In this document: positions 1 through 5,006 of the stretch, one piece after another | Position numbering within the stretch: the first letter of the stretch is position 1 | How the letters are laid out: the number at the start of each line of letters is the position of its first letter | Origin: an uncultured Collinsella sp. | Lineage (GTDB): Bacteria; Actinomycetota; Coriobacteriia; Coriobacteriales; Coriobacteriaceae | NCBI GenBank assembly: GCA_905208975.1 | Contig: CAJLRE010000088.1 | Span: forward strand, 1-5,863 | Direction: 5' to 3' | Length of the DNA: 5,863 nt | Program-made: the position numbers and the translations under genes | Notes under the pieces: generated by a model | Database searches by the model: none | What the model was told of the DNA's origin: nothing | Seen by the model: only the letters and a program-made list of their open reading frames with translations

Positions 1-38
1 TTCATTACTCCAACGACGAATTCTAGGCGGTGTCCCCT

Positions 39-54
39 CCCTTTCAAGAAAGGG
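39..54. repeat. Small perfect hairpin, 7-bp stem
   Basis: CCCTTTC (39-45) pairs with GAAAGGG (48-54) around an AA loop. It directly precedes the 24-bp palindrome at 56-79, so the two form a tandem stem pair inside the left arm of the larger inverted repeat. Confidence 0.55.
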
Positions 55-55
55 C

Positions 56-79
56 AGAGGCGGGGCATGCCCCGCCTCT
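56..79. repeat. Perfect 24-bp palindrome
   Basis: AGAGGCGGGGCA (56-67) is followed immediately by its exact reverse complement TGCCCCGCCTCT (68-79), with GCATGC at the centre. On the plus strand it is followed by only one further T (TACACC), so it is not a clean Rho-independent terminator. It could act as an RNA stem, a protein-binding dyad or an extruded hairpin in a mobile element. Confidence 0.65.
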
Positions 80-201
80 TACACCACATCTCTGTGCGCT
101 ACCGCTGGCACCGATTTTGGAGGCCATTTGGCTGCCACTAAACTGGTAACAGTACTCATATTTGGCCTTTTTTGACCACCGGGTTTCCGGCAAACCCCAA
201 A

Positions 202-233
202 AGCGGGTCCGGATCGCTCGATCCGGACCCGCT
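202..233. repeat. Strong hairpin, perfect 14-bp stem with tetraloop
   Basis: AGCGGGTCCGGATC (202-215) pairs perfectly with 220-233 around the loop GCTC. The stem is G/C-rich and very stable. On the plus strand it is followed by GGGGGTAG, so it is not a terminator that way. Read on the minus strand the stem runs into CTTTTGGGG, a short T-run, so a weak minus-strand terminator is possible. It sits inside the inner arms of the larger inverted repeat. Confidence 0.65.
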
Positions 234-324
234 GGGGGTAGCGAGCACAATCGAGGTGTAAGAAGCAAGAGAGGGCCATCGCCTAGAATCGTCAGCGCCT
301 AGATATTCAACGAGAGGAAAGACA

Positions 325-718
325 GTGGTCCGCAGCGACATGCTACCCCAGCCGGACCGGGGGCTCGGCCTCGACCGGCCCCAGACCGAGGCATTTCACC
401 GACGAGTTCAAGAGGAAGATAGTCGATCTCCACAACGCCGGAAAGCCCAGGCGCGAGGCCATGGACGAGTGCGACCTCGACAAGAGCACCGTGGAGAGGC
501 GGGTCAAGTCGATAAACGAGACCGGCTCGCCGCGCGCCGCCGACAACCGCACGCCCGAGTAGAACCGGATCCTGGAGCCCGAGCGCGAGAACCGCAGGCT
601 CCGGATGGAGGTCGACGTCTTAAGACGAGCGGCGCCAGCATACGCTCGGAAGTCAGGGCCATGGCGGCCAACGGGGGGGCCGCTGCCCCATATCGGCGCA
701 GCGCTGGCATCGAGGCCT
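325..718 (+). pseudogene. Decayed IS3-family transposase orfA with start of orfB, truncated
   Basis: A GTG at 325 with GAGAGGA six bases upstream looks like the original orfA start (reading MVRSDMLPQPDRG). After the run of five G near 360 the recognisable protein continues in the +1 frame from base 395: FTDEFKRKIVDL, then a helix-turn-helix region with STVERRVKSI (a Trp is usual where the second R sits), then a coiled-coil segment rich in E, R and L. That frame has an in-frame TAG at 560-562 where Gln is expected. Near 640-670 the frame one base back reads SEVRAMAANGG, typical of the start of an IS3-family orfB, and a further shift gives CPISAQ. The remnant ends at the next IS at 720/721. Frameshifts plus a stop codon make it non-functional. 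It is not a copy of the IS that follows, because the HTH proteins differ clearly. The family call is firm; the exact breakpoints are inferred. Confidence 0.8.
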
Positions 719-720
719 TC

Positions 721-757
721 TGACCTGTGTCAAGATTTCGGACACGCAAGCTCGAGG
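721..757. repeat. Left terminal inverted repeat of the IS (distal to orfB)
   Basis: This begins TGACCTGTGTCAAG and continues through TTTCGGACACGCA. It matches the complement of 1989-2025 at 30 of 37 positions. The mismatches cluster in the fifteen outermost bases (9 and 12-15), leaving a 13-bp perfect inner block. The TG at the tip is usual for IS3-family ends. Confidence 0.85.
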
Positions 758-759
758 AA

Positions 760-1641
760 TCAAGCGGCCATAGGCATGGCCTCGGGCTTGGGCTCGGTTC
801 TCTCGAAGAAGGCCGCCATGGCCTCGGCCGGCACCTTGTAGCCGATCGTCGAGCGGGGCCTTCGGCGGTTGTAGTACGCCTCGATGAACTCGACCACCGC
901 GTGCTTGGCGGAATCCCTGGTCGGGAAGCTGCGCCTGTAGTACATCTCGTTCTTCAGCGTGGCGAGGAACGACTCGGCCACCGCGTTGTCGTGGCAGTTG
1001 CCGGTGCGGCTGCAGGACAGCCGCACGTCGTTGTCGCGCGCCCATTCGGCCAGAAGCCTGCTGGTGTACTGGGCGCCGCGGTCGGCGTGGAATATCGCGT
1101 TGCCGGCCACGTAGCCGCGCGATTTGGCCGACGCCAGCGCCGAAACCACGATGTCGGCGGTCATGCGCTCGGAGAGCGACCAGCCCACCACCATGCGGGT
1201 GTTGAGGTCGATGACCGTCGACAGGTACAGCCATCCCTCGCCGGTGCGCAGGTAGGTGATGTCGCCCACGAGCTTGTAGGTTGGAACGGGACTGGTGAAG
1301 TCGCGGCTCACCAGGTCGGGCCGGGGCCTGGCCTTCGGGTCGGGGATGGTGGTGCGCTTCCTGGCGTTGGGCGTGCAGCCGCGTATTCCCAGCTCGTGCA
1401 TCAGCTTGCGCACCCTGTACAGGGTCAATCCGGAGAACTCGCCGGGCAGGAAGCATTTCACGAACCGGAAGCCGAACCTGCGGTCCGACTCCAGCCACAC
1501 GCGCCGGACCGCCTCGCGCTCGGCCGACCAGTTTTCTCGCGGGCAGCCGTTGGAGAGCCACGAGTAGAAGCCCGATCGGCTCACGCCGAGCACGCGGGCC
1601 ATCATTTTCACCGGGAATTCGGCCTTCTCCGCCAACATCAT
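760..1641 (-). CDS. IS3-family transposase OrfB (DDE integrase core)
   Basis: A 293-residue protein. Residues 1-50 read AEFPVKMMARVLGVSRSGFYSW, cut here after twenty as AEFPVKMMARVLGVSRSGFY, the usual OrfB opening with its HTH-like segment. Residues 55-100 match the HTH_21-type region (RRFGFR, RKLMHELGIRG). The rve catalytic core runs from about 120 to 280. The catalytic triad is visible: D127 in GDITYL, D187 in HADRGAQYTS and E223 in NAVAESF, with 35 residues between the second and third, the DD(35)E spacing of this family. The C-terminus has YYNRRRPRSTIGY, also typical. No truncation or missing catalytic residue is seen. The ATG at 1641 has no strong ribosome binding site, as is common when OrfB is made by frameshifting from OrfA. 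However, an in-frame TGA at 1648-1650 blocks the usual fusion frame, so expression may depend on reinitiation. Confidence 0.92.
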   Translation of the reverse strand: MMLAEKAEFPVKMMARVLGVSRSGFYSWLSNGCPRENWSAEREAVRRVWLESDRRFGFRFVKCFLPGEFSGLTLYRVRKLMHELGIRGCTPNARKRTTIPDPKARPRPDLVSRDFTSPVPTYKLVGDITYLRTGEGWLYLSTVIDLNTRMVVGWSLSERMTADIVVSALASAKSRGYVAGNAIFHADRGAQYTSRLLAEWARDNDVRLSCSRTGNCHDNAVAESFLATLKNEMYYRRSFPTRDSAKHAVVEFIEAYYNRRRPRSTIGYKVPAEAMAAFFERTEPKPEAMPMAA

Positions 1642-1647
1642 CCGGTA

Positions 1648-1650
1648 TCA
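1648..1650 (-). other. TGA stop in the orfB frame, upstream of the orfB ATG
   Basis: Reading the minus strand one base back from the orfA frame after the A6G run gives about 13 open codons and then TGA, nine bases before the orfB ATG at 1641. Any -1 frameshift at the A6 run would therefore end here and could not give an OrfAB fusion. The distance is short enough for reinitiation at 1641. Confidence 0.75.
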
Positions 1651-1655
1651 TGCGG

Positions 1656-1940
1656 CTACGCCTGGCTTTTGGCGAAGAAGGCCGCGGCTTTTTTCAAGAA
1701 GGCGTTCTCCATCTCGAGCTCGCGTATGCGCCTTTTCGCCTCGCGAAGCTCGCGGTCCTCGGCCTTGGGGTCGGGCCCGCCGGCAAGCTCGCGCCGGCGG
1801 TTCTGCACCCACTTGTTCACGGTCTTGGAATTCAGGCCCAGTTCTGCGCAGCATTCCGTTATCGGCCTGCCCGTCGAGATGATGTAGTCGGCGGTCTCGC
1901 GCCTGAACTCGTCGGTGTACTTGGCGGCTGGGTTGGACAT
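1656..1940 (-). CDS. IS3-family transposase OrfA (HTH plus leucine zipper)
   Basis: A 94-residue protein. Residues 7-50 form the HTH_Tnp_1-type DNA-binding region (KYTDEFRRETADYI, then GLNSKTVNKWVQ as the recognition part). Residues 58-88 form a charged coiled coil with spaced L65, I72, L75, N79 and L82, which in IS3 elements lets OrfA and OrfAB multimerise. The ATG at 1940 is preceded by GAGAGGA about ten bases upstream. Near the 3' end the codons AAA AAA GCC form an A6G run, the usual frameshift site. OrfA binds the IS ends and regulates transposition. It appears intact, with length normal for the family. Confidence 0.88.
   Translation of the reverse strand: MSNPAAKYTDEFRRETADYIISTGRPITECCAELGLNSKTVNKWVQNRRRELAGGPDPKAEDRELREAKRRIRELEMENAFLKKAAAFFAKSQA
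1688..1694 (-). promoter_or_regulatory. Putative -1 ribosomal frameshift site (A6G) in orfA
   Basis: On the minus strand the run AAAAAAG spans 1694 to 1688 and encodes two Lys plus the G of Ala in orfA. A6G is the classic slippery run of IS3-family elements and lies where expected, near the end of the zipper. The zero frame here reads AAA AAA G and not A AAA AAG, which is a less favourable register. Confidence 0.45.
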
Positions 1941-1988
1941 AGCATACCGTCCTCTCGGTCGTCGATGAATGCATTCTAAAGGATTGGG

Positions 1989-2025
1989 CCTCTAGCATGC
2001 GTGTCCGAAAAGACGATACAGGTCA
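1989..2025. repeat. Right terminal inverted repeat of the IS (orfA side)
   Basis: Read on the minus strand this begins TGACCTGTATCGTC and then TTTTCGGACACGCA. It pairs with 721-757. Its outermost three bases form the TGA that ends the adjacent membrane protein frame. Confidence 0.85.
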
Positions 2026-3129
2026 GACAACCCAATCAGACGTCGTCTCGAGCGCGTCCTCTGCACGGTCGAGCGTGCTTCTGGCCTTGGCACCCTGTTT
2101 GAACCACGAGCGCAGGTCCTCGAGCGTGCTGCCCGCTGCATACACCTTGATTTTGCGACCGCCTTTCGTGGTCACCGTGCAACGGTCGCCGCTCTCGCTG
2201 TTCTCGTGCGCCGTGACCTTCTTGAGGTAATCGCGACGGAACGCCACGACGCGGGCATTGCTGATCTCGATGAACCAATCATCGTCGACAAGCGAAGTGC
2301 CCGTGGCACCTCGGCTTGCCATCTCCTCGGCGAAGGAGAAGCCGAGTTCGCGCTCCTGCCTGCCGATCTCGAGGATGCCGCGGGCCGGCATGCCGAGCAT
2401 GAGCAGGGGCAGGAACCCCCCTATGAACAGGAACAGGAACGGGATGAGCACGAGCAGGCGCGCACCCTCGTCGGTGAAGACCGCCATGAAGGCGATCACG
2501 AGCGAGAAGACGAGGGCCATGCCGTTGAAAACAATCGTCAACGGCTTGATGGCAGACCAACACAGGCCCGCCTTGGTCATGGGACCGTCGACGGCGTCCG
2601 AGACCTCGATGCCCTCTTCCTCCAGACGGGCGAGGAGGTTGAGCGAGCACACCCCCTCGAGGCTTATCGAGCAGAACTTCCGGTCGCCCTCGAACAGGTC
2701 GATCCTCATCATCTGCGTGTGAAGCGTTGCACGGGTGATGTTGCCAAACGTCGTCTCCTTGCGGATGCCGAAGGCGTTACGCGAGAGAATTCGCTCACCG
2801 TCCACGTCGATGCGCGGGATGCTCAGCAGGGCCCAGATGGCCATGCCCGCGAGCGCCATGGCGTGACCGAACCACACAAGTTCGTGGTCCCACTCGCCCA
2901 ACGAGACGCCCTGCCAGACGTAGACACCCAGCATGAGCAGTTCGAACGCGACGGCGCAGCAGGCGATGATCGTGCGAATGGCAGCGGGCATGCGCACCGT
3001 GAAGCGATCGAGGCTGTCCGTCGCCTCACTGCGCTCGCGCGCGCCGCGACGGGCGACCCATGCAGTGAGCGGACCGACGATGAACACCACCATCGCCACG
3101 CGCAGGAACGATTCGAGTATGTCGCCCAT
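2023..3129 (-). CDS. Multi-pass membrane protein with PH-like soluble domains, unknown function
   Basis: About 368 residues from the ATG at 3129, chosen because GGATGG/GGTGG lies just upstream; the ATG at 3141 (adding MVVN) is the alternative and has no good ribosome site. Numbered from 3129, hydrophobic helices lie near residues 9-25, 51-73, 84-104, 197-219 and 224-247. The soluble stretch at ~105-185 (PRIDVDGERILSRNAFGIRK, then TFGNITRA) resembles bacterial PH-like folds. The C-terminal stretch at ~280-345 has similar character (DDDWFIEISNARVVAFRRD, then KVTAH and a Cys-Thr-Val-Thr-Thr strand). Membrane location is inferred from the helices; the PH-like call is by eye only. The last codons read into the IS and the TGA is supplied by its terminal repeat, so the native C-terminus may have been replaced. 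I do not recognise a named family. A minus-strand promoter is suggested at 3168-3176. Confidence 0.75.
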   Translation of the reverse strand: MGDILESFLRVAMVVFIVGPLTAWVARRGARERSEATDSLDRFTVRMPAAIRTIIACCAVAFELLMLGVYVWQGVSLGEWDHELVWFGHAMALAGMAIWALLSIPRIDVDGERILSRNAFGIRKETTFGNITRATLHTQMMRIDLFEGDRKFCSISLEGVCSLNLLARLEEEGIEVSDAVDGPMTKAGLCWSAIKPLTIVFNGMALVFSLVIAFMAVFTDEGARLLVLIPFLFLFIGGFLPLLMLGMPARGILEIGRQERELGFSFAEEMASRGATGTSLVDDDWFIEISNARVVAFRRDYLKKVTAHENSESGDRCTVTTKGGRKIKVYAAGSTLEDLRSWFKQGAKARSTLDRAEDALETTSDWVV

Positions 3130-3167
3130 ATTAACCACCATCCCAATAGAAAACGTGAATTTGGGAG

Positions 3168-3176
3168 ACTATAGCA
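3168..3176 (-). promoter_or_regulatory. Extended -10 promoter for the membrane protein gene
   Basis: On the minus strand TGCTATAGT is an extended -10 (TGn plus TATAGT, 3168-3173). No good -35 lies 16-18 bases upstream, which is acceptable for extended -10 promoters. The start of transcription would fall near 3161, about 20-32 bases before the two candidate ATGs. Confidence 0.45.
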
Positions 3177-3316
3177 GAGCGAAGCGATCTGCACGGCATC
3201 GTCCGGGTGTTTTCGGCATACGGTGGAAACCAGCGGCAGCGGACGTTGAGAACTCACCCAAAAGACGCGATTCGACCGAAGCGATTCTTCTTGACTTGGT
3301 CTCAATGTGATACGAC

Positions 3317-3844
3317 ATGCGCCACTACCTGCGCGGTCTAGCGGCCCTGATCGAAGAGGGTCACACCGATGAGGCACTCGAGCGCATCGACGCGCTCTGC
3401 GAGACCAACGACCGCACCGCCGTGCGCCGCTACTGCGCCAACGAAACGGTCAACATTGCGCTCTCGTCGCTTTCCGCGGACATCAACGCGCACGGTATCA
3501 CCGCCGACCTGCACGCCGCCGTGCCCGAAACCGTCCACGTGGGCGATGTCGATCTATTCAGTGTGGTATCGAACGCCCTGGACAATGCCATCGCCGCGGC
3601 GAGCGCCGCCCCCGAAGGCAAGCGGTTTGTCGACCTGGACCTTCGCTACGAAGACGGTCAGCTTCTATTGCTGGTTTCCAACACATTTGGACGGGCGCCG
3701 CACATGGTCGACGGCACGCCCGTGGCTCAGCACGCCGGTCACGGCTTTGGCACCAAGAGCATTAAACTCGCCGTGGAGCGCATGAACGGCAACTGCCAGT
3801 TCCGCATTAACGGCGATCGGTTTGAGCTGCGCGCTGTGATGTAG
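3317..3844 (+). CDS. AgrC-like GHKL histidine kinase, C-terminal part only (probably 5'-truncated)
   Basis: 175 residues. Residues 1-40 look like the second half of a DHp domain (MRHYLRGLAALIEEG, then a helix with DEALERIDAL) and RYCANETVN is the usual link to the ATPase. The GHKL domain follows: N box around DLFSVVSNALDNAI (N86, N90) and G box GHGFGTKSI at 141-149, both intact, so ATP binding is plausible. Full-length AgrC/ComD-type kinases are about 400 residues, with a multi-pass sensor and an RHD phosphoacceptor just before this point. Here the frame upstream reads stop, Tyr, Asp, Met, so the expected His is Tyr and the sensor is absent. No ribosome binding site precedes the ATG, an internal Met of the normal protein. 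No response regulator lies in the window. It is probably a pseudogene remnant, or less likely a stand-alone ATPase. Confidence 0.72.
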   Translation: MRHYLRGLAALIEEGHTDEALERIDALCETNDRTAVRRYCANETVNIALSSLSADINAHGITADLHAAVPETVHVGDVDLFSVVSNALDNAIAAASAAPEGKRFVDLDLRYEDGQLLLLVSNTFGRAPHMVDGTPVAQHAGHGFGTKSIKLAVERMNGNCQFRINGDRFELRAVM

Positions 3845-3862
3845 GGGCTGCCGCCAACCTCG

Positions 3863-4438
3863 CTACAGCGGTGCAGCCGCCGGGGTCAGCTGCTTAATGT
3901 AGGCCCACATGCGCTGCTTGGCGGCCTTGTCGGTGAGCGCCGCCTCAAAACCGTCGAGCGCCAGCACGCGGCGCCCCTGCACATGGGCGACCAGGCCGGG
4001 CTTGAGCATGGCGGTGTCAAAGTCATCAATTGCCACAAGCATATCGGCATAGGTCTCGCGCATGACATCGGCCGCACTGTTGTCCAGCAGCAGCACCGCC
4101 TCGGGGTCCAAGGTCTCCAGCGCCTCGCGGAACAGGTCGCACGTCAGGGCCTCGCCCGCCGCGACCGCTCCGTCGCCCGCGCCGGCGACGCTTGCCAGCA
4201 CACAAAAATCCTCGGGGGCATATCCGATGGCACCGAGCGCCTTGCGCAACGCGGCGCCATCCGCGCCGGCGGCCAGCTCGCCGCCCGAGCACTCGGCTTC
4301 ATCCAAATCGCCTTTGACCAGCACAATCGGCGAGCACGCGTTGCCCGCGATACGCACACCGCGATCTGCAAGCGACGCGAGCTCCTGCTCGGTCGCCTGA
4401 GCGATGGCTTCTTTTTTCTGGCTTTGTGACGTGGGCAT
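3863..4438 (-). CDS. Uracil-DNA-glycosylase-fold-like protein, catalytic motifs absent
   Basis: 191 residues from the ATG at 4438, chosen because GGAG lies five bases upstream and the -10 box at 4467-4472 gives a short leader; the frame opens further to 4468. The order of segments resembles family 4/5 uracil-DNA glycosylases: a strand VLVKGDLDEAE at ~39-49, GAALRKALGAIGYAPEDFCV at 61-80 (family form is similar to LL..LLAAIGL..DDVYI), a Cys then LFREALETLDPEAVLLLDNSA at ~102-122 (the 'P.vivalG..A' strand), and KQRMWAYIKQL at the C-terminus. The catalytic GEAPG.EE motif and the final HPS motif are not present; the equivalent places read KGDLDE and LDG. It is probably a non-catalytic relative with an unknown role. 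It converges with the kinase fragment (18 bases apart) and diverges from trxA. The fold call is by eye and moderate; that it is a real gene is well supported. Confidence 0.7.
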   Translation of the reverse strand: MPTSQSQKKEAIAQATEQELASLADRGVRIAGNACSPIVLVKGDLDEAECSGGELAAGADGAALRKALGAIGYAPEDFCVLASVAGAGDGAVAAGEALTCDLFREALETLDPEAVLLLDNSAADVMRETYADMLVAIDDFDTAMLKPGLVAHVQGRRVLALDGFEAALTDKAAKQRMWAYIKQLTPAAAPL

Positions 4439-4466
4439 GCGCTCTCCAATCGTTTGCGTGCCCACC

Positions 4467-4472
4467 ATTATA
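4467..4472 (-). promoter_or_regulatory. -10 box for the UDG-like gene
   Basis: The minus strand reads TATAAT, a perfect -10, about 28 bases upstream of the chosen ATG at 4438. The -35 region is poor (AACCAC or ACCACT at 17-18 bases). The position supports the downstream start over the ATG at 4468, which would overlap the -10 itself. Confidence 0.55.
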
Positions 4473-4514
4473 TAAAAGAGCCGCCCGCGAGTGGTTGCTT
4501 TGCGGGCCGCTGGG

Positions 4515-4520
4515 TATAAG
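4515..4520 (+). promoter_or_regulatory. Possible -10 box for trxA
   Basis: TATAAG lies 55 bases before the trxA ATG, with TGG two bases upstream. The best -35 at 17-base spacing is TGGTTG, which is weak; TTGCTT at 4495-4500 is closer to consensus but only 14 bases away. A small 7-bp hairpin (4540-4546 with 4550-4556) lies in the inferred leader. Confidence 0.35.
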
Positions 4521-4574
4521 CACGGTCGTACTGAGTTTTACGCGGCCGAGCCGCGTCGTATTATGGAGGTCACC

Positions 4575-4895
4575 ATGGCTGACATTAAGCAGATTACCCC
4601 CGAGAACTTCGGCGCTGTCATCAACGATAGCCTGCCCGTACTGGTTGATTTTTGGGCCCCGTGGTGCGGCCCCTGCCGCTCGCTCTCGCCCATCGTAGAC
4701 GAGGTTGCCGACGAGCTGGCCGGCAAGTTGGCTGTGGCCAAGTGCAACGTCGACGACAACCAGGACCTGGCCATGAAGTTTGGCGTCATGAGCATCCCCA
4801 CGCTGATCGTCTTTAAGAACGGCGAGGAGGTCGACCGCTCGGTTGGCGCCCTACCCAAGGCGAGGCTGCAGGCGCTGCTGGAGAAACATCTGTAA
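4575..4895 (+). CDS. trxA: Thioredoxin
   Basis: 106 residues, the normal length for a classic thioredoxin. It reduces disulfides in the cytoplasm, recycled by thioredoxin reductase with NADPH. The redox motif WCGPC is at 30-34 (C31, C34), preceded by VDFWAP with the buried Asp D25. The cis-Pro P75 is in MSIPTLIVFKNGE and Gly91 in VGAL follows, so all landmark residues of the fold are present. An extra Cys at 57 lies in VAKCNVDD. The ATG at 4575 is chosen because GGAGGT sits at 4565-4570, four bases upstream, and the protein then aligns with E. coli TrxA from its first strand; the ATG at 4563 overlaps that site. No reductase gene is in the window. The gene is divergent from the UDG-like gene, stands alone, and is followed by a terminator at 5007-5043. 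Confidence 0.95.
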   Translation: MADIKQITPENFGAVINDSLPVLVDFWAPWCGPCRSLSPIVDEVADELAGKLAVAKCNVDDNQDLAMKFGVMSIPTLIVFKNGEEVDRSVGALPKARLQALLEKHL

Positions 4896-4922
4896 TACGC
4901 TTGTTACCCATCTGCCGTCCAT

Positions 4923-4941
4923 GAGCGGTTTCGCACCGCTC
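4923..4941 (+). repeat. Hairpin downstream of trxA, 7-bp stem
   Basis: GAGCGGT (4923-4929) pairs with ACCGCTC (4935-4941) around TTCGC. No T-tract follows, so it is not a terminator by itself; it may be a 3'-end stabilising stem for the trxA transcript. Confidence 0.45.
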
Positions 4942-5006
4942 GCCGGAGTGCCAAACGCAAGGTATGCGACCACGGATAGTATGGTAGATACAAACAGCCC
5001 CCAGTG

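Larger units (their letters stand above)
15..293. repeat. Imperfect inverted-repeat element, ~279 bp (MITE-like or structured RNA)
   Basis: The outer arms are 15-29 (GACGAATTCTAGGCG) and 280-293, whose complement is GACGATTCTAGGCG, a match with one extra base on the left. The inner arms are 78-103 and 237-262: both begin CTTACACC and end CGCTACC when read inward, with a diverged middle. The left arm carries about 45 extra bases between its blocks, filled by two hairpins. The matched blocks keep the same order on both sides, so this is a duplicated end sequence and not chance. No flanking target duplication is visible (AAC at 12-14, AGC at 294-296). It could be a small non-autonomous element, the facing ends of two neighbouring elements, or a conserved intergenic RNA. 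The arms are seen directly; the nature of the element is inferred. Confidence 0.5.
1..324. other. Gene-free, dyad-rich intergenic segment
   Basis: I see no credible gene here. The short open frames on the minus strand overlap each other in different frames, have no convincing ribosome binding site, and run through perfect palindromes, so I read them as spurious. The stretch holds a large imperfect inverted repeat (15-103 against 237-293), three local hairpins (39-54, 56-79, 202-233), and an A/T-richer core around 137-175 with a run of six T at 166-171. The 8-mer CGCCTAGA occurs directly at 280-287 and 296-303 and inverted at 22-29. It may be a non-autonomous mobile or repeat element, or a structured RNA. 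The last ~30 bases (about 294-324) are probably the leader of the IS remnant that follows. Confidence 0.6.
721..2025 (-). mobile_element. IS3-family insertion sequence, 1305 bp, near-complete
   Basis: Both ends begin TGACCTGT and carry TTTCGGACACGCA further in. Aligned over 37 bp the two ends match at 30 positions. Between them, on the minus strand, lie orfA (HTH plus leucine zipper) and orfB (DDE integrase core), the standard IS3-family layout at the usual size. The left end sits in the remnant of a different IS3 element, and the right end sits at the stop codon of a membrane protein gene. No 3-5 bp target duplication is seen (CCTTC before 721, GACAA after 2025), which suggests rearrangement or deletion after insertion. 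The element has the same direction as the upstream host gene, so read-through transcription from that gene into orfA is possible. Confidence 0.88.

Noticed and set aside
44..341. Short minus-strand open frames of 61-74 aa in the non-coding left region
   Set aside because: They overlap in different frames, cross perfect palindromes, and lack ribosome sites. They are better explained by an open stretch in a structured non-coding sequence.
653..1651. Minus-strand 332-aa frame overlapping orfB
   Set aside because: It is an out-of-frame shadow of orfB, very rich in Arg, Gly and Pro; the real DDE motifs are in the 760-1641 frame.
727..1887. Long plus-strand open frame (386 aa) opposite the IS transposase
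   Set aside because: It is the antisense shadow of orfA and orfB in GC-rich DNA, with low-complexity Gly/Arg/Ala/Val sequence and no domain.
2206..3174. Plus-strand 322-aa frame opposite the membrane protein gene
   Set aside because: It is an antisense shadow, highly charged (Asp/Glu/His/Arg) with no domain. The minus-strand frame has clean membrane helices and a promoter.
3291..3314. TTGACT with GATACG as a promoter for the kinase fragment
   Set aside because: The spacing is only 12 bases and the -10 would lie almost at the ATG, leaving no leader. I consider it chance.
3845..3900. Bidirectional terminator between the convergent kinase fragment and UDG-like gene
   Set aside because: GGCTGC (3846-3851) and GCAGCC (3873-3878) can pair, but the loop is 21 bases and no T-run follows on either strand.
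4896..5006. Nickel/cobalt or other riboswitch between trxA and the 82-aa gene
   Set aside because: It is upstream of the trxA terminator, and I see one simple hairpin but no conserved multi-helix junction pattern.
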